This document shows, one piece after another, positions 26,936 through 36,290 of a DNA stretch of 64,000 nt. A model generated the notes under the pieces. That model was not told the origin of the DNA. It did not search any database and saw only the letters and a list, made by a program, of their open reading frames with translations. The stretch comes from Rhizobium sp. CF122 (lineage in GTDB: Bacteria; Pseudomonadota; Alphaproteobacteria; Rhizobiales; Rhizobiaceae). The stretch covers positions 111,979 to 175,978 of the forward strand of contig NZ_AKKA01000068.1 of the NCBI RefSeq assembly GCF_000282035.1. Reading direction: 5' to 3'. Each line of letters begins with the position of its first letter. Position 1 is the first letter of the stretch. The position numbers and the translations under genes are program-made.

Positions 26936-27129
26936 GCCAGCCTTCCAATCTTCCACGTATCGAGCGGCCTTAGCAAAAGCAGGGATCAATGAAAAGGTTT
27001 CGCCCCTTTCGTTAAGGGAAATAACGGCTTTTTGTCGCGCAGATGCTTAAAATTTGGGGCTGATGTTGCTGAAAATCATAGAGCGGGACGCCTTGTACGT
27101 CATCCGGCCTCCTGTCTTCTGAGCGATCG

Positions 27130-28020
27130 TCAGGAACCCAATATCCAGTTTAGCGTACGGCGCCAATCGATCATGCGGATCGGCGTTCCGTGATTGCCGG
27201 TCTGATAGAGCGTGAAATGCGTAGGGTAACCTGCCTTCAGCAACTTCTCGAAGAGCGTCTGCTGGTCTGTCGCCTCATAGACGGGATCGCGGCTGCCATG
27301 CGCGAACCAAAGCGGCAGCCTGGCCTTGAAGAAAGGACTTTTGGCAAAATCCGGATCGGCAACGCCACTCAGGATCACCATCCCCTTGAGGCGCTTTGCG
27401 CTATCCGGATCGCGGCTAATACCCCAGCAGACCTGGCTGCCCATCGACGCACAGGCCAGGATGAGCGGCTTACCGGGCGATTGTTTGGAAACGTAACGGA
27501 TCAGACCTTCAATCGCGGCCACTCCATCGCTATCGAAGCTCTTGACCGACGGCGAGTAGTAGACGCCGCCGTTGCCGGCCACTAGGTTCTTCAAGCGATT
27601 GAAGTTTCCGCCGAAGCTGTAGTCGTTGGCGCCGAGACGCCGGTCGCCGTTGCGTCCGTGAACGAAGATGACCGTAAATGCGGCTCCCGAGCTTTGTCCC
27701 ACCCGGGTGACATCGAGCCGTTGGCCGCCAAGCTGCAACGTCTCATCCGATTGCTGCTTTCTGATGCCGAGAGACACGTATTTTTGTTGGGCACGTTTTT
27801 GGGGTATCTGATCGCGGCCGTTAATGTCGCGCATCTCGTCGTACTCGATGACATCGAGCGAGCCACCGTTGCTCGTCTCCAGCACATTTTGTGTGGAAAA
27901 GAGATCGTCCTTAAAGGGTGGCAGCCGCTCAGCGGCCTGGCCGCTTGCTGACGCCGCTAGGAAAAAGGCCGCAATTGCGGCGATAATGGCACAATGACTT
28001 GTGGACATTCGCATGCGCAT
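27130..28020 (-). CDS. Secreted alpha/beta-hydrolase (esterase/phospholipase-like)
   Basis: 296 residues from the ATG at 28020. A signal peptide (MRMRMSTSHCAIIAAIAAFFLA, cleavage near GQA-AER) directs it to the periplasm. The fold is shown by the oxyanion strand VIFVHGRNGDRR, a nucleophile elbow LACASMGSQVC in which Ala replaces the first Gly of GxSxG, the acid GSRDPVYEA and the His near the end, GNHGTPIR. It could be a carboxylesterase or a lipase-like enzyme; substrate unknown. It diverges from parE across about 210 bases. Confidence 0.8.
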   Translation of the reverse strand: MRMRMSTSHCAIIAAIAAFFLAASASGQAAERLPPFKDDLFSTQNVLETSNGGSLDVIEYDEMRDINGRDQIPQKRAQQKYVSLGIRKQQSDETLQLGGQRLDVTRVGQSSGAAFTVIFVHGRNGDRRLGANDYSFGGNFNRLKNLVAGNGGVYYSPSVKSFDSDGVAAIEGLIRYVSKQSPGKPLILACASMGSQVCWGISRDPDSAKRLKGMVILSGVADPDFAKSPFFKARLPLWFAHGSRDPVYEATDQQTLFEKLLKAGYPTHFTLYQTGNHGTPIRMIDWRRTLNWILGS

Positions 28021-28230
28021 GGTTCCCTGAGCCTTGTGGCCGCTTGCCATTCCACGCCCATCAACGCAAACCAATTCCTGAGAAAGTCCGCCGGATGGGC
28101 GGCGTCGCGTAACAAGGCGCTTTCTGGCAGAATCTGCCTGATTCGCAAACGTGACATCAAATGCGGTGATTTTGGGTCAGGCATGGCATAAGCCGCCTGC
28201 CCTGAACAGGATGAAGATCTGAACGACCCC

Positions 28231-30303
28231 ATGGACGATAGCAACGACCTCTTTTCCGGACTGCCCCTGACACCGAAGCAGGAGGAGGCTCCAAAGCCTG
28301 CCGCGCCGCCAAAGGCAGCGCCCGCCGAGGCCGCTGCTGCGGTCTCGCGTCCAGCGCCCGTGAGCTCGACATCCGACGACTACGGTGCGTCCTCAATCCG
28401 CGTTCTCGAGGGACTCGAGCCCGTTCGCATGCGTCCGGGCATGTATATCGGCGGCACCGACGAAAAGGCCCTGCACCATCTGTTCGCTGAGGTGATCGAC
28501 AACTCGATGGACGAAGCGGTCGCCGGCCACGCCAACTTTATCGAGGTGTATCTCGACCGCGAAGGCTATCTGACAGTCAGCGACAACGGACGCGGGATAC
28601 CCGTCGAAAACCATCCGCAGGTTCCGGGCAAGTCGACGCTCGAAGTCATCATGACCAAGCTGCACGCTGGCGGCAAGTTCGACGGCAAGGCATACGAGAC
28701 ATCCGGCGGCCTCCACGGCGTTGGCGTTTCTGTCGTCAACGCGCTTTCCGACGTGTTGGAAGTCGAGGTTGCGCGTAACCGGAAGCTATACCGCCAGCGC
28801 TTCTCCCGCGGTTTGCCGCAGGGCGAACTGGAGGAACTCGGCGACGTCCATAATCGTCGTGGCACGCGTGTTCGCTTTCACCCCGATCCGCAGATTTTTG
28901 GCGAGCACGCGAAGTTCGACGCGGGGCGCGTGTTTCGTATGGCACGCTCCAAGGCTTACCTGTTTGGCGGCGTGGAAATCCGCTGGAGCTGCGAAGAAGG
29001 TGTGCTTCCGCAAGGCTCAGAGATACCTGATAGGGCGGTCTTCCACTTCCCCGGCGGCCTGAAGGATTACCTGCAGGCGACGATGGGCAAGGAATTCACT
29101 GTCACTCGCGAGATATTCGCAGGCAAGACCGAGAAAACCAGCGGTCACGGCTCGCTGGAGTGGGCGATCACCTGGTACGGCGGCGATCCTCAGGTCCATT
29201 CGTATTGCAATACCATCCCGACACCCGAAGGTGGCACGCACGAGGCAGGCCTTCGTATCGCGCTGACCAAGGGCCTGAAGAACTATGCCGATCTGACGCA
29301 GAACAAGCGCGCCGCCCAGATCACCACCGATGACGTGATGATCTCGGCCGTCGGCATGCTGTCGGTCTTCATTCGCGAACCTGAATTCGTCGGCCAGACG
29401 AAGGACAAGCTTGCGACCGTTGAAGCTCAGCGCATCGTCGAAAACGCACTTCGCGATCCGTTTGACCACTACCTCGCCGACAATCCGAACGAAGCAGCCA
29501 AGCTGCTCGATTGGGTCATCGAGCGCGCGGAGGAACGCCTGCGCCGTCGCAAGGAAAAGGAAGTCAACCGCAAGACGGCCGTGCGCAAGCTGCGTCTGCC
29601 CGGCAAGCTCGCTGATTGCGCACAGAACATCGCCCAGGGTGCCGAACTCTTCATCGTCGAAGGCGACTCGGCAGGCGGCTCGGCCAAGCAGGCGCGTAAC
29701 CGTGCCAACCAGGCGATCCTCCCGCTACGCGGCAAGATCCTCAATGTCGCCAGTGCCGGCCGCGAAAAGCTTGGCGCCAACCAGCAGCTGGCTGATCTCG
29801 TGCAGGCGCTCGGCTGCGGCACACGCTCGAAGTATCGCGAAGAAGACCTTCGCTACGAACGCATCATCGTGATGACCGACGCCGATGTGGACGGCGCTCA
29901 CATTGCATCGTTGCTCATCACGTTCTTCTATCAGGAGATGCCCGAGCTGGTCCGTGGCGGTCACCTCTTTCTTGCCGTGCCGCCGCTTTACAAGATCACC
30001 CAGGGCGCGAAGTCGGCTTATGCCCGCGACGACGCGCACCGGGCCGAGTTGATGGAGACCGAGTTCAAGGGTAAGGCCAAAGTCGAAATCAGCCGCTTCA
30101 AAGGTCTCGGCGAAATGCTGCCGGCGCAGCTCAAGGAAACCACCATGGACCCAAGCAAGCGCACGCTGTTGCGCGTGGTGATTGACGAGGTGGATTTCGA
30201 GGGCACACGCACGGCGGTCGACGATCTGATGGGAACGAAGCCGGAAGCTCGATTCCGGTTCATTCAGGATCGTGCTGCCTTTGCGGAAAACCTAGATATC
30301 TAG
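28231..30303 (+). CDS. parE: DNA topoisomerase IV subunit B
   Basis: 690 residues. With ParC it decatenates chromosomes after replication. After a Pro/Ala-rich N-terminal extension of about 55 residues come the GHKL ATPase motifs EVIDNSMDEAVAGHA, DNGRGIPVE and GGLHGVGVSVVNALS, the transducer domain, and the TOPRIM motifs VEGDSAGGSAKQARNR and MTDADVDGAHI. The absence of the gyrB-specific long insertion and the overall size favour ParE over GyrB. Its stop lies five bases from the convergent OsmC gene, with no terminator between. Confidence 0.95.
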   Translation: MDDSNDLFSGLPLTPKQEEAPKPAAPPKAAPAEAAAAVSRPAPVSSTSDDYGASSIRVLEGLEPVRMRPGMYIGGTDEKALHHLFAEVIDNSMDEAVAGHANFIEVYLDREGYLTVSDNGRGIPVENHPQVPGKSTLEVIMTKLHAGGKFDGKAYETSGGLHGVGVSVVNALSDVLEVEVARNRKLYRQRFSRGLPQGELEELGDVHNRRGTRVRFHPDPQIFGEHAKFDAGRVFRMARSKAYLFGGVEIRWSCEEGVLPQGSEIPDRAVFHFPGGLKDYLQATMGKEFTVTREIFAGKTEKTSGHGSLEWAITWYGGDPQVHSYCNTIPTPEGGTHEAGLRIALTKGLKNYADLTQNKRAAQITTDDVMISAVGMLSVFIREPEFVGQTKDKLATVEAQRIVENALRDPFDHYLADNPNEAAKLLDWVIERAEERLRRRKEKEVNRKTAVRKLRLPGKLADCAQNIAQGAELFIVEGDSAGGSAKQARNRANQAILPLRGKILNVASAGREKLGANQQLADLVQALGCGTRSKYREEDLRYERIIVMTDADVDGAHIASLLITFFYQEMPELVRGGHLFLAVPPLYKITQGAKSAYARDDAHRAELMETEFKGKAKVEISRFKGLGEMLPAQLKETTMDPSKRTLLRVVIDEVDFEGTRTAVDDLMGTKPEARFRFIQDRAAFAENLDI

Positions 30304-30308
30304 AACGT

Positions 30309-30764
30309 CTAGTCGAGGCGTACGGTAATCTCCGTCTTCACGGAGTTGGCGAGGAAGCACAATTCGTGCGCCTCGTGATGCAGTTTTTCTTCGAGTTTAC
30401 GGCTGGGATTGTCGCTTGAGTAAGTGACGCGCGGCCGAAGCTCGACACGGCTCACCATCGTTCTGCCCTGCACGGTTTCCATGAGGCCGGTTGCTGCATC
30501 GACATAGCTGTCGACCATGATGCGCTTCTTTGAAGCAAGCCAGAGGTAGAACAGCATGTGGCAGCTTGACAGCGACGCAACGTACGCCTCTTCCGGATCC
30601 ACATTCTCAGCCACGGCATAGGGCAGCGGCACATTGTGTGGCGAAGCGGAGGCGGCGACGGTGGCACCGCCGTCGAAGCTCCATGTGTGTCCGCGGCTGT
30701 ATCGTCCGTCGATAAAATTTGCCGCGCCCCGGTCCCACGCAACCTCTGCGGAAAACGTCGTCAT
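30309..30764 (-). CDS. OsmC family peroxide-reductase-like protein
   Basis: 151 residues. Two catalytic cysteines are visible: peroxidatic in SLSSCHMLFYLWLA and resolving in HELCFLANSVK, with the conserved Glu in PEEAYVASLSS. OsmC-type enzymes reduce organic hydroperoxides, using lipoylated or dithiol donors. It starts three bases after the GntR-family gene, so both are in one operon. Confidence 0.9.
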   Translation of the reverse strand: MTTFSAEVAWDRGAANFIDGRYSRGHTWSFDGGATVAASASPHNVPLPYAVAENVDPEEAYVASLSSCHMLFYLWLASKKRIMVDSYVDAATGLMETVQGRTMVSRVELRPRVTYSSDNPSRKLEEKLHHEAHELCFLANSVKTEITVRLD

Positions 30765-30767
30765 CTG

Positions 30768-31385
30768 TCATTCTCCTTCGCGCGTCAGGCGCGCTGTTGT
30801 CATTTGCAAATGGTCCGACAATGCTTGCAGCGCTGCGGCTTCGTCGCGACGTGCGCAGGCATCGATGATGGCGCGATGCTCGGCATGGAGGATGACGCGC
30901 TCATCGGAGCCCTTCGGCTGCCTCGAGTAGGCGCGACGCGATTCACGTCGCAGTTCGTCGATCATAGAAAGAAGGCGGGCATTGCCGCATCGCCCATAGA
31001 GCGTTCGATGAAAAGCGACATCCAGCTCTTCCAGGGTAGCAGGGTCCTCCTCTTCAACCAGATCTTCATTGAGACGCTGCGCCTTACGCAAGTCGCTACC
31101 ACCGAGGGTCGGCAGCGCTCCACGCAGTGCCATACTCTCCAACGCCGCACGGATATCGGCGAGCTCGCGCGCCTGCTCTTCCGTCAAACCGGCGACAGCT
31201 AAGCTTCGATCCGGCCGCCGGTCGAGCAGGCCCGACGCCAGCAGTCGATCAAGCGCCTGACGCACCGGCTGCCGGCTGACACCAAATCGCTTCGCCAGGA
31301 GCTCTTGCTTCAAGACTGTTCCTGGCAGCAGACGCCCGGCTTCTATTTCGCGCCGCAGCGCCGTTGCAATTGTGGTTGTATCCAT
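30768..31385 (-). CDS. GntR/FadR-type transcriptional regulator
   Basis: 205 residues. The N-terminal winged helix reads ALRREIEAGRLLPGTVLKQELLAKRFGVSRQPVRQALDRL, standard for GntR; the C-terminal two-thirds is an all-helical FCD ligand domain (AFHRTLYGRCGNARLLSMIDELRRESRR, then HRAIIDACARRDEAAALQAL). Regulators of this type usually control sugar-acid or amino-acid catabolism; here the only partner is the OsmC gene three bases downstream. Ligand and targets are unknown. Confidence 0.9.
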   Translation of the reverse strand: MDTTTIATALRREIEAGRLLPGTVLKQELLAKRFGVSRQPVRQALDRLLASGLLDRRPDRSLAVAGLTEEQARELADIRAALESMALRGALPTLGGSDLRKAQRLNEDLVEEEDPATLEELDVAFHRTLYGRCGNARLLSMIDELRRESRRAYSRQPKGSDERVILHAEHRAIIDACARRDEAAALQALSDHLQMTTARLTREGE

Positions 31386-31589
31386 GGATCCAAACTATCT
31401 GCTGAAATGAATTTTGGCAACGCTGTTGCGGGATTTCTGTCATATTGATTGCGGAGAATGGGGCTAAGGAGCGTAGTATAGATCGCCGGGGATCTCGGGT
31501 GCCAGTCGACGGCATAAATCCGTCATTGTGCTTGCGCCCGAGGGATGCATGGCCCATATCCATAGTCAAAATAAGGGGAAAAGAACGAC

Positions 31590-32768
31590 GTGAGCCTTCC
31601 GAACAACAATATCCAGCGAGAGTCGCGATGGCTCGGCCCTTCGGGCCCTGCCCGCACGCCGTTAATTCCCTCGATCTCTGCAGCGCGCTGGCTGCTGGTT
31701 CTCGTTGTCGCGGCTGGCGTTTACTTCTTCTACGGCTTTGCCGTCCCCGTGCTTGCGGCGCTAGTCATCGGTTTTGCGAGCTGGCCGCTTTACCGCCGAT
31801 TGCTCGAGCGCGTCGGCGGAAACACAACAATCGCTGCCACCATCGCGATTGTACTGATCGTCACGTTCCTGGTTTTGCCCATCGTTTTTGCCGTGACCTA
31901 CACGACAGGAGAGGTGCGGGAATGGGTCGCCTGGGCTGTGCATGCAAACAGGTCGGGCGCGCCGACGCCGCAGTGGATCATCGCCCTGCCCTTCGCTGGC
32001 CCTTATCTCGATGAGTTATGGACCAAATACATCGGCAGCCCCGGCTCCATGGGTGAGGTCATCCAGGCTGTCAGCGGCGCCAACATCGGCAACATCTATC
32101 GGGCGATTCTCGCCGCAGGCGGCGGCGCCTTCCACCTGCTGCTGACGCTGCTTTTCATGCTGATTGCGCTGTTCTTCGTCTACCGCGATGGTTCCGCCTT
32201 CTCGCAGCAGATCGATATGCTCGGCGAGCGCATTCTCCCCAACCGCTGGGAGCGGATTTCCCGGGTCGTGCCGGCAACGATCAGTTCGACCGTCATGGGC
32301 ATGACACTGATCGCTATCGGCGAGGGCATCGTGCTTGGCGTCGCCTATTGGATCGCCGGTGTCCCCTCACCTGTCACGCTCGGCGTCCTGACTGGCATCA
32401 TGGCCTTAATACCGGGCGGTGCGCCGCTCTCCTTTACGCTGGTGTCCGTCTATCTGCTCGCCAGTGGCTCACACGTTGCCGGCGTCGGTCTTTTTGTTTG
32501 GGGAACGGTCGAGTTGTTCATTGTCGACAAGACGCTGCGCCCGAAGCTCGTCGGCGGCCCGATCAAATTGCCATTCCTGCCCACGTTCTTCGGCCTTGTG
32601 GGCGGCGTGAAGACCATGGGCTTCCTCGGCCTCTTCATCGGGCCGGTTCTGATGGCCCTGATTGTCGCGATCTGGCGAGAGTGGATGCACGAGGTTCACG
32701 ATGCGGAAACGGGGCCACAAGTCATGATCGACGAACAGGCCCCGCCAGCGTCTCGCGCGGCTGAATGA
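31590..32768 (+). CDS. AI-2E/PerM family transporter
   Basis: 392 residues with about seven to eight membrane helices, starting near residue 32 (WLLVLVVAAGVYFFYGFAV). The conserved GVPSPVTLGVLTGIMALIPGGAPLSF and DKTLRPKLVGG segments mark the AI-2E (PF01594) family, putative exporters or ion-coupled permeases of unclear substrate. An AAGGGG-type site precedes the ATG. Its TGA directly abuts the stop of the convergent GNAT gene. Confidence 0.88.
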   Translation: MSLPNNNIQRESRWLGPSGPARTPLIPSISAARWLLVLVVAAGVYFFYGFAVPVLAALVIGFASWPLYRRLLERVGGNTTIAATIAIVLIVTFLVLPIVFAVTYTTGEVREWVAWAVHANRSGAPTPQWIIALPFAGPYLDELWTKYIGSPGSMGEVIQAVSGANIGNIYRAILAAGGGAFHLLLTLLFMLIALFFVYRDGSAFSQQIDMLGERILPNRWERISRVVPATISSTVMGMTLIAIGEGIVLGVAYWIAGVPSPVTLGVLTGIMALIPGGAPLSFTLVSVYLLASGSHVAGVGLFVWGTVELFIVDKTLRPKLVGGPIKLPFLPTFFGLVGGVKTMGFLGLFIGPVLMALIVAIWREWMHEVHDAETGPQVMIDEQAPPASRAAE

Positions 32769-33224
32769 TCAGGCGAGCCGTTTTTCCATGAACAGGCTGA
32801 GTGGGTCCGGCAGATAGCTGCCGAACGGCTCGATGTCGACATAGCCGTATTTGCGGTAGAGAGCGATTGCCTCCGGCTGGTAGATGCCAGTTTCGAGCCG
32901 AACGGCCCAAAGCCTCTTTTCAGTTGCGGCTGCTTCGAGCACATTCATCAGCTTGCTTGCCACCTTCAAGCCACGCGCGGCCGGGTCAACGAACATGCGT
33001 TTGATCTCCGCCGTTCCGTCGCCAACCTCGACCAGCGCGCAGCAGCCGAGGATTGCGTTATCGTTGCGGGCGACAAAGAAGCTGACGGTCGGCTTTTCCA
33101 ACGTCGAGATGTCGACGAGGTGGTTGCTCTCCGGTGGATACAGCGACTGCGCATAGGTGTCGGACATGTCGAGGAGACGGAGCACGCCTTCCTGGCGCGG
33201 TGGTTCCAGAGCAATCGTGATGGA
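32769..33224 (-). CDS. GNAT family N-acetyltransferase
   Basis: About 151 residues from a GTG at 33224, chosen because AGGAAA lies six bases upstream; the ATG at 33260 has no ribosome site. Motif A is clear (AEIKRMFVDPAARGLKVASKLMNVLEA), as is motif B (VRLETGIYQPEAIALYRKYGYVDIEPFGSY). The pattern is that of PaiA/YjcK-like acetyltransferases; substrate unknown. Its stop abuts that of the convergent transporter gene with no spacer. Confidence 0.87.
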   Translation of the reverse strand, partial: SITIALEPPRQEGVLRLLDMSDTYAQSLYPPESNHLVDISTLEKPTVSFFVARNDNAILGCCALVEVGDGTAEIKRMFVDPAARGLKVASKLMNVLEAAATEKRLWAVRLETGIYQPEAIALYRKYGYVDIEPFGSYLPDPLSLFMEKRLA

Positions 33225-33346
33225 CACGGGATTTTCCTGTCTTGGCGCGCGCTCCCGCATGACGAAAAGTTATTGCTGGGGCGCCTTCATTCCGTTGGAA
33301 TTACAGTCTCTAAGAGGCAGAGTTTCAATATTCATAAGGCCATATT

Positions 33347-33757
33347 ATGCAAGCGGTATTGGTTGCAATGACCATCTTAGGGTGCAACGACTCGGTTACA
33401 CAATGCAACTACATCGCCACGGTCGAGAAACAGTGGCAGACAGTTACAATGTGCGACGCTGACTCGGAAAGGCAGCTGAAGCAGTTTACAAATGCAGGCT
33501 ACCCAACAGTCATTGCCGTTTGCGAGCCGCCGAAGCCCGCTACGCCGCCGGATACACCAAAGGCTGTCGTAGAAAACATACCAAAACCGCCCGCACCAGC
33601 TGAAACACAAAGCCGGTTGTCGGTCTTCGCTGATCGGGTGGCAGGCCAGGTACGCGCACATCTACCATCCGGCAGCGATATGAAAACAGTGCTGGTTTCA
33701 CCCGTCCATTTTGTCTCGGGAAGTTATTCCTGGGTCGCGAAACGGCTTCACCCCTAG
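33347..33757 (+). CDS. Conserved rhizobial hypothetical protein
   Basis: 136 residues with an AAGG ribosome site. The first half has four cysteines (ILGCNDSVTQC, TMCDADSE, VIAVCEPP), while residues 60-90 are Pro-rich and Lys-rich, and the C-terminus SRLSVFADRVAGQVRAHLPSG is helical. There is no clear signal peptide, although the short N-terminus is hydrophobic. I recognise similar uncharacterised proteins in Rhizobium only vaguely. Its TAG shares a CTAG with the stop of the convergent DUF2336 gene. Confidence 0.65.
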   Translation: MQAVLVAMTILGCNDSVTQCNYIATVEKQWQTVTMCDADSERQLKQFTNAGYPTVIAVCEPPKPATPPDTPKAVVENIPKPPAPAETQSRLSVFADRVAGQVRAHLPSGSDMKTVLVSPVHFVSGSYSWVAKRLHP

Positions 33758-34926
33758 GCCGCCGCGAGAGATGCTACTTGCGCGTACGCGCGCGCATGCT
33801 GTCGCTGCTCCGCAATGTGCAGCCTCTCGACCATCTCGAGGAGTTCTTGGGCAGCACCGTGCGTTCCATGCCAACGGAACTTCTCGAGCAGCTTGCCGCA
33901 GACGTCGCCCAGCATGGTGGCGGAAAGATTCTTCGATGCTTCCCGCCACAGCAGCGTTGCCTCGACGAAAATCACGCTGATGTCGCGGGCAAGGCCGGCC
34001 GATTCGTAGAGGGCGCGCACGGCGTGCATGCGCCCGGTTGCAAGGATGGAGCGAACGCGTCGCTCGTCACAACCCGTAAGGTTGACAATTGCAGTCGCGA
34101 AGAACTCCACCTTGCCGGAGCAGAGGGCATGTATCAGAAAGGACGGCGTCAGCTGGCCGCTTACCCGCAAATGTTCGACAAGGTCTGAAATCTCGCGCGG
34201 CGTAAGCTCGCCCGCAATCGAGACGACAGCGGCTTCGTTGGCCTCCCGGCTGATCCGATGCCGCCGGCTCGGATCGATCGTCGCTTGCGCCAATGGCAGA
34301 TTGACGAGGGCGACGCTGACATGCTGCGTCAACAACTGGCGAGCGTCCGCAGGCAAATCCCCACGATCCAGCAGCAGATTGCGGATCTCGCAATGGTGGC
34401 CGAGACGCTCGGCGATTCTCTTGAGCGAGTAAGGTGCGATCGCGGCTCCTTCGTTTTCGAGAAGGCACATGATGGTCTCTTCTTCGCCAATTTCAGCAAG
34501 TGCGGCGGCGACCGGCCGTGAGATCGTTCCACGCGCTGCAATCAGCATTCGCGTAACGTCGCTACCGCCGGCAGCAAAATCCACCAGATCGGAATCCGAC
34601 AGCAAGGGCGAGCATGTGACGGCGTGGCATGCAATTTCGGGCTGATCCGCTGCGAGCGAGAGAATAACGGCGCGCGGTGCGTCCGGCGACCACGAGATCG
34701 CCTCAGCAAGAGCCAGCCTGACCTTGGGGGACGGGTCGTCGAGCAGGAAAGTCATGGCCATCTCGGCGGCCGCGCGTTCTGCTGCAGCCATCTCGGACTG
34801 CAAATAGGCTCTGCCGAGGGCATTGGCCGCACGGGCCCTGTCTCCGGCCTTGGCGGTTTCCGCCCAACGAAGAAATGCTTCTACGATCACCCGTGTGCCC
34901 CATGCCCGAATGCGATTCTCTCGCAC
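33754..34926 (-). CDS. DUF2336 (alpha-helical repeat) protein
   Basis: 390 residues, entirely helical and soluble. HEAT-like pairs such as MTFLLDDPSPKVRLALAEAISWSPDAPRAVILSLAAD and ITRMLI-type repeats fill the first half, as in DUF2336 proteins of alphaproteobacteria, which are thought to be scaffolds in signalling. The frame opens with a GTG at 34926; a second GTG twelve codons in (VIVEAFLRW) is an alternative. It overlaps the hypothetical gene at 33347-33757 by four bases. Confidence 0.78.
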   Translation of the reverse strand: MRENRIRAWGTRVIVEAFLRWAETAKAGDRARAANALGRAYLQSEMAAAERAAAEMAMTFLLDDPSPKVRLALAEAISWSPDAPRAVILSLAADQPEIACHAVTCSPLLSDSDLVDFAAGGSDVTRMLIAARGTISRPVAAALAEIGEEETIMCLLENEGAAIAPYSLKRIAERLGHHCEIRNLLLDRGDLPADARQLLTQHVSVALVNLPLAQATIDPSRRHRISREANEAAVVSIAGELTPREISDLVEHLRVSGQLTPSFLIHALCSGKVEFFATAIVNLTGCDERRVRSILATGRMHAVRALYESAGLARDISVIFVEATLLWREASKNLSATMLGDVCGKLLEKFRWHGTHGAAQELLEMVERLHIAEQRQHARAYAQVASLAAA

Positions 34927-34990
34927 TCCAATCAGTGAATTTACGGTACGGGCAAAAAGTTTATGATTGGTTCACCATGTTCGTTAAGCG

Positions 34991-35593
34991 TCAAAGCTGC
35001 GGCCGGAACATTTCGAATACGTCGCAGCCTTCGCTGTAGTCCATGTAACCCATGCGCGCGATCGGCCTAGCGATCGCCATATCGAGGCGGCCATCGCGAA
35101 TGATTGTTTCGTCGATGCGGATGCCGATAACCTGGCCGAAGACCATGATGTTTTCGGAATCCCCGCCGGTGAGTGACTTCGGCACAAGGGTTTCCGTTAC
35201 CTTGCATTCGAGCACGGCAAAGGCTTCGGCGACATAGGGCGCATCGACAAGCTCGCCCCTCCTTGCCGTCAGACCGGCAAGCGCAAACTCGTCGACGCCG
35301 TAGTCGACGGCCGCCGACGAAACGTTCATCTTCTCCACCAGGTTCCGGCTCACGAAGTTGCAGGTGAACTCGCCGGTTTCGATCGCATTCCTCTGGCTGT
35401 GCTTGAGACCGGCAGAGGAGAACATCACGAGTTTCGGGCGGTCGGAGATCGCATTGAAGAAAGAGTACGGCGCGAGATTGATCGAGCCGTCACTTCCCTT
35501 GCTGCCGATCCAGCCGATTGGACGCGGCGCGACAATCGCCTTGAAGGGATCATGCGCCAGACCATGCCGGTTCGTATCAGTGGTATAGAACAT
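34991..35593 (-). CDS. Flavin reductase-like FMN-binding protein
   Basis: 200 residues. The split-barrel fold is shown by DPFKAIVAPRPIGWIGSKG near the start, NLAPYSFFNAIS, and TCNFVSRNLVEKMN. These proteins bind FMN and reduce it or use it for small redox reactions. It overlaps the nitroreductase gene by one base (TGATG), so both are translated together. Partner monooxygenase is not evident in the window. Confidence 0.9.
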   Translation of the reverse strand: MFYTTDTNRHGLAHDPFKAIVAPRPIGWIGSKGSDGSINLAPYSFFNAISDRPKLVMFSSAGLKHSQRNAIETGEFTCNFVSRNLVEKMNVSSAAVDYGVDEFALAGLTARRGELVDAPYVAEAFAVLECKVTETLVPKSLTGGDSENIMVFGQVIGIRIDETIIRDGRLDMAIARPIARMGYMDYSEGCDVFEMFRPQL

Positions 35594-36177
35594 CAGTCCT
35601 CTCCGCCAACCCAGGTGACTGTCTCGGTCAACTCCGGACGCGGGCGTTCGATGGCAGGAAACGTCGTCGAGCCCATGTGAATAAAGCCCGCGATCTTCTC
35701 GCCCGGCCCGACGCCGAGGAGCTCATAGGCGCGCTCGTCGTAGGCGAACCATTCGGTCAGCCAATTGGCAACCCATCCATGGGCATTGGCGGCAAAGATG
35801 ATGTTGAGGCAGACTGCGCCGGCAGACATCAACTGCTCCCACTCGGGGATCTTGATGTGCGGGCCGGCCTTGCTGACGACGGCAACGACGACAGGAGCGC
35901 GAGTGAAACGGGTACGTTCCACTTGTATCATTTCATCAGAAAGCTCTGGCTTGGCCTCGAGTGCAAGCTTCAGAAGTTTTTCGCCGATCCGGGCACGCTC
36001 TTCGCCGCGATAGACGATAAAGCGCCAAGGCGCGAGCTTGCCGTGATCAGGCACACGGGACGCCAGGCGCAAAATCTCTTCGATCTCGGCCTTGTTAGGC
36101 CCCGGCTCGCACATCTGAAACGCGGGAATAGAACGGCGGACACCGAGATAGTCGATGAGCTTGATATCGGATTTCAT
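35593..36177 (-). CDS. Nitroreductase family protein
   Basis: 194 residues. [45 protein letters not shown] carries FMN-binding positions; the YdjA-like short architecture fits. It would reduce nitro or quinone compounds with NAD(P)H. It is the first gene of the two-gene flavoprotein operon with the flavin reductase-like gene. An upstream segment of about 110 bases separates it from the divergent secreted-protein gene. Confidence 0.9.
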   Translation of the reverse strand: MKSDIKLIDYLGVRRSIPAFQMCEPGPNKAEIEEILRLASRVPDHGKLAPWRFIVYRGEERARIGEKLLKLALEAKPELSDEMIQVERTRFTRAPVVVAVVSKAGPHIKIPEWEQLMSAGAVCLNIIFAANAHGWVANWLTEWFAYDERAYELLGVGPGEKIAGFIHMGSTTFPAIERPRPELTETVTWVGGED

Positions 36178-36290
36178 GCGGGAGAGACTTCCATTTTCAT
36201 GACAGCATTTCGGATGGGTCTTGAATTTGCCATCGCGTTGGTCTTGAAGTGGCCTCTGTGATTTCAGATGTCAATTGGTTCGCACGACAC

